Source: Stenotrophomonas sp. 169
GTDB taxonomy: Bacteria > Pseudomonadota > Gammaproteobacteria > Xanthomonadales > Xanthomonadaceae
Direction of reading: 5' to 3'
DNA length: 64,000 bases
Assembly: GCF_014621775.1 (NCBI RefSeq)
Contig: NZ_CP061204.1
Span: 3,988,501-4,052,500, forward strand
Shown one piece after another: positions 61,170 to 64,000 of the stretch. The notes beneath the pieces are model-generated. The model did no database searches. It was not told the DNA's origin and saw only the letters and a program-made list of their open reading frames with translations. Position 1 is the first letter of the stretch; every line of letters starts with the position of its first letter. The position numbers and the translations under genes are program-made.

Positions 61170-63320
61170 TCACCCCTCGGCCGGCACGCCCATCTCCTGC
61201 AGCAGTGCAGGTGCCGGGTAGACCTTGGCCAACAGCCAGCGCAGGTAACGCATGTCTACGTGCACGGCGCGCTTGTAGCGCGGATCGAACCACCAGCTGG
61301 CACTGACCGACTCCCAGTTGCTGTCGAAGTTGAGCCCGATCAGCTCGCCCTTGGCATTGAGCACCGGTGAGCCGGAATTGCCGCCGGTGGTATCCAGGTT
61401 GGTCAGGAAGTTGACCGTCTGCGTGCCCAGCGCCGGATCGACAGTGCCAGCGAAATCTCCCTTGGCAATGGCGGCCAGCAGCGGCTTGGGTGCATCGAAC
61501 GGATACGCATTGGTGTTCTTTTCCACGATCCCGGCCACGGTGGTCACCGGATCGAAATGCACACCGTCGCGGGGGCTCAGCGATTCCACCTTGCCATAGC
61601 TGATGCGCAGTGTACGGTTGGCATCGGGATACACCGCCCTGCCCTGTTTCGCCCGCCATGCGAACAAGGCCTGCATGTAGGCCGGGCGCAGGCGCAACTG
61701 CTCACCTTCGCGCGCCTTGGTCTGGTCTTCCAGGCGCAGCTGCGCGGCCACCAGCGGCGTGGCCAGCGCCAGCAGCGGATCGGCGGCGAGGGGCTTGCCC
61801 TCCCGGGCGGCGGCGAAGCGGGACAGGCGCTCGCCCTCCTCACCCAGTGCCGTGCGCGCGTATACCGCTTCAAGCGCCTTGGCCAATGCCTCCGGCGTGC
61901 GCCCGAAGGCAGCGTCGAATTCCGGTACGCGCTGTGCATCGGGCAACTGCTGGTAGCGGCCCAGCAGATGCGCCAGCAGCGCCTTTTCCACGCCCGGCAC
62001 GTAGCGACGCTGGACCTGCTTGAGCACCCCTTCGATGAGCGCCTGATCGCGCTGCTGGTAGCCGGTCTCGCGCAGTGCGTCGGGCTTGGCCGATTCGATC
62101 CGCAGGCGTTCCAGCAGCAGCGCCGAGCGCAACAGTTGACTCTGCGCGGTCAGTTGATCGAGCAGCAGGTTGCGCTCACCGACCGCCGCGCCCTGCGACA
62201 GCGTGGTCAGCAGGGTGCGGATGTCGGTGTTGTACTTCGTATCGGTATTGGCCAGCATCGCCTGCTCATCGGCAGCACGCTGCGCCTTGGCATCGCTGCG
62301 CAGCAGGCCTTCCAGCTCACCCGCTGCCCGCTTGCGGTTGTTCTTCAGCGACTGCAACTGCGCCGCATAGCGCGTACGCGCCTGAGCATCGTCCGCGGTG
62401 GCCGCCTCGATGGTGTCGATCATCTGCTGGAACAGCGCGACGCGGCGCGGCAGCACGCTGTCGATCTGGCTGGCGAACTCCGCTGCCGTGCGGTGCCGGT
62501 AGGTGATGCCCGGATAGCCGGCCAGCATGGCGAAATCGCCGGCCTTGGGGCCATCGACCGACATCGTCAGATGAGCCGGGGGCTGATAGGGCACGTTGTC
62601 GGGGCTGTAAGGCGCCGGCTTGCCGTCCTTGCCGACATAGGCACGCAGCAGCGTGAAATCACCCGTGTGCCGCGGCCACATGAAGTTGTCGATTTCATCG
62701 CCATAGTTGCCGATGGCGCGCGGCGGCGCGTAGACCAGGCGCACGTCGCTGAGTTCCAGCTGAGAGATCCGGTAGAAATCCGTGCCGTAGTACATGTCCG
62801 CTACCGAGCAGCGCACGCTGCCCGCGCGCTCGCAGTCGGCCACGATCTGCTTGCTCGCTGCATCCACCGCATCGAAGTAGGCACGGCCGGTCTTGCCCTT
62901 CGCCTGGGCCAGCACCTGGTCGGTGACCTTGTCGAAGCCCACGGTGACCAGCACCCGGAAATCCGGGTTCGACGGCCGTTCGTCCGTTCGTCCCTTGGCA
63001 ATGAACCCTTCGCCGATCAGGTCGTGGTCCGGTGTGGTGTTGTACTGGATCACGCCCATCGCCACGTGGTGGTTGGTCAGCAGCAGGCCATCGGGTGATA
63101 CGAAGGAACCGGTGCCGCCACCTGCACGCACTACCGCGCTGAGCGGTGGTGCGGTGACGTTGGCCAGATCCTGCGGGTCACCCTTGAACCCGGCCGCTTT
63201 CAGTGGCTTGGCCAGCGTCGGCAACTGCGTCGGCATCCACATTCCTTCGTCGGCGTGGGCTGCCGCGGCCAGGCTCAGGCCAAGCGCCAAGGAGGCGGGG
63301 AGGGATTTCCGAATGGGCAT
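61170..63320 (-). CDS. S46-family dipeptidyl-peptidase (DPP7/DPP11-like)
   Basis: 716 residues. A signal peptide (MPIRKSLPASLALGLSLAAA then AHADEGMW) leads to the S46 serine protease: LLLTNHHVAMGVIQY (catalytic His), DNFMWPRHTGDFTLLRAY (catalytic Asp) and GGNSGSPVLNAKGELIGLNF (Ser649). It removes dipeptides from extracellular or periplasmic peptides. At the position 18 residues after the Ser, where DPP7 has Gly and DPP11 has Arg, this protein has Ser (S667), so specificity is not settled. The ATG at 63320 fits. It is a single gene next to the CrbS-like gene. Confidence 0.92.
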   Translation of the reverse strand: MPIRKSLPASLALGLSLAAAAHADEGMWMPTQLPTLAKPLKAAGFKGDPQDLANVTAPPLSAVVRAGGGTGSFVSPDGLLLTNHHVAMGVIQYNTTPDHDLIGEGFIAKGRTDERPSNPDFRVLVTVGFDKVTDQVLAQAKGKTGRAYFDAVDAASKQIVADCERAGSVRCSVADMYYGTDFYRISQLELSDVRLVYAPPRAIGNYGDEIDNFMWPRHTGDFTLLRAYVGKDGKPAPYSPDNVPYQPPAHLTMSVDGPKAGDFAMLAGYPGITYRHRTAAEFASQIDSVLPRRVALFQQMIDTIEAATADDAQARTRYAAQLQSLKNNRKRAAGELEGLLRSDAKAQRAADEQAMLANTDTKYNTDIRTLLTTLSQGAAVGERNLLLDQLTAQSQLLRSALLLERLRIESAKPDALRETGYQQRDQALIEGVLKQVQRRYVPGVEKALLAHLLGRYQQLPDAQRVPEFDAAFGRTPEALAKALEAVYARTALGEEGERLSRFAAAREGKPLAADPLLALATPLVAAQLRLEDQTKAREGEQLRLRPAYMQALFAWRAKQGRAVYPDANRTLRISYGKVESLSPRDGVHFDPVTTVAGIVEKNTNAYPFDAPKPLLAAIAKGDFAGTVDPALGTQTVNFLTNLDTTGGNSGSPVLNAKGELIGLNFDSNWESVSASWWFDPRYKRAVHVDMRYLRWLLAKVYPAPALLQEMGVPAEG

Positions 63321-63368
63321 GGCAACGTCCGGTGATGCGGGTCAGCGCACGACCTTAGCGTGCGTGGC

Positions 63369-63686
63369 TTACCCGGGCAACGTCTCACCGGTGGTGCGAT
63401 CACCTGAAGCGACTTTGATATCGACGTTGGGAAGCATGCGCGCGGCCTCGCGCAGCAGCCGCTGGCAGTTGCGGTCACACGGCGGCATGTCGCTGAAGGC
63501 ACGATGCTGCCGCGCACGGTGGTATCCAGTGCGCCGTTGCTCACGGCGTTGATCAGCTGCGCCACGCAACGCGCAGGCGCTCGCGCAGGGCATCGTGGCA
63601 TCGGCAGAAGACATCTGAAAGGGACGCGCAGGAACCGCTGCGCCTGCAGGCGACACGCGTGCAGGCAAGGAACAATCAAGGGACAT
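63369..63686 (-). pseudogene. Possible gene remnant (frameshifted small protein)
   Basis: The minus-strand frame ending at 63369 closes with CDRNCQRLLREAARMLPNVD then IKVASGDRTTGETLPG, which looks like real protein. Upstream, coding-like sequence (VAQLINAVSNGALDTTVRGS) sits in a different frame, as if one frameshift lies near 63505. The 63321-63878 stretch holds nothing else I can support. It could also be non-coding. Confidence 0.3.
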
Positions 63687-63878
63687 CGGGTGGACCAGGG
63701 GAGGTAAAGGGGCGGATAGTCCACGCCGCCGATCTTCACCCGGACCGTTGCTCTGGCTGTTTCACGGATGATGCATTTCCGACTCGCATACGGCTGCCGG
63801 AAAGCTGCAGTTCACACTGTTCCGCCAGCCCACACGGGGTGCGCTGGCGGGTTCGGTGACGCCCGTGATGTCAGGGCG

Positions 63879-64000
63879 TCACTTTTCCTTGCGCCAGTTC
63901 AGCGACCCGCGGTTTTCCACCGTGCTCGACTCGACTTCCACATCGAAACCGCGGCTGAGCAGGTATTTCAGCGTAAGTACCGAACCGCTGCCAACCAGGG
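63879..64000 (-). CDS. 3' end of an unidentified gene
   Basis: The minus-strand frame enters at the right edge and ends with TGA at 63881-63879. The 39 visible residues are LVGSGSVLTLKYLLSRGFDV, then EVESSTVENRGSLNWRKEK. The end is too short to name a family. Its start lies beyond the window. Confidence 0.6.
   Translation of the reverse strand, partial: LVGSGSVLTLKYLLSRGFDVEVESSTVENRGSLNWRKEK

Noticed and set aside
63755..63775. parS site near TGTTTCACG at the right end
   Set aside because: Only half of the palindrome is present; the second half does not match GTGAAACA.

Overview
The window is GC-rich chromosomal DNA from a member of the Xanthomonadaceae, most probably Stenotrophomonas. The evidence is the gene content (polA flanked by an sX13-like small RNA, a complete oleABCD locus, rsmG-parA-parB, an S46 peptidase) and many short hairpins headed by GTAG, of the kind known as SMAG elements in Stenotrophomonas maltophilia. 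No phage, integrase, insertion sequence, CRISPR array, rRNA or tRNA gene was seen. Most of the window is ordinary core chromosome, with a few accessory loci.

Layout. 1-7 kb: 3' end of hemF, a GTAG repeat, an sX13-type sRNA, polA, two small conserved genes, a MarR regulator, a CPBP membrane protease, a universal stress protein and a ThuA-like exported protein. 7-16 kb: a 1033-residue protein of unknown function with kinase-like motifs, uvrD, a flavoprotein, cardiolipin synthase and rpmB-rpmG. 16-21 kb (accessory): a UGT-type glycosyltransferase, a three-unit array of paired GTAG hairpins, a two-gene ATPase plus HNH nuclease locus resembling Septu (PtuA/PtuB), a frameshifted LysR gene and a RidA-family gene. 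21-28 kb: a heavy-metal efflux operon (CzcI-like, CzcC, CzcB, CzcA) and an unknown gene. 28-36 kb, nearly all on the minus strand: a DUF885 hydrolase, a probable operon rsmG-parA-parB-SUFU-epimerase-GT2-LAB_N, and a phosphopantetheinyl transferase. 36-42 kb: a GlsB-type membrane protein, xthA, a coniferyl-type aldehyde dehydrogenase, and the overlapping group ubiJ-ubiB-rluA-like, followed by a tiny DUF1328 membrane protein.

42-48 kb: oleA and oleB, then oleC and oleD, on the minus strand, for long-chain olefin synthesis by head-to-head condensation of fatty acyl groups. A plus-strand YkgJ-type gene sits between oleB and oleC. 48-64 kb: a halovibrin-like exported protein; a DcaP-type porin with an MHS-family transporter; acs (acetyl-CoA synthetase) followed by a LuxR-type response regulator; mntP behind a yybP-ykoY manganese riboswitch; an unknown minus-strand gene; a large transporter-histidine kinase fusion; and an S46 dipeptidyl-peptidase. 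The kinase and response regulator match the CrbS/CrbR pair that controls acs in other Gammaproteobacteria. The 52-61 kb stretch therefore looks like an acetate or organic-acid module into which mntP and an orphan gene have been inserted.

The parts most worth a second look are the 1033-residue kinase-like protein, the PtuAB-like defence locus, the sX13 RNA with its three C-rich loops, the halovibrin-like toxin candidate, and the two unknown proteins at 27.5-28.1 kb and 56.6-57.5 kb.
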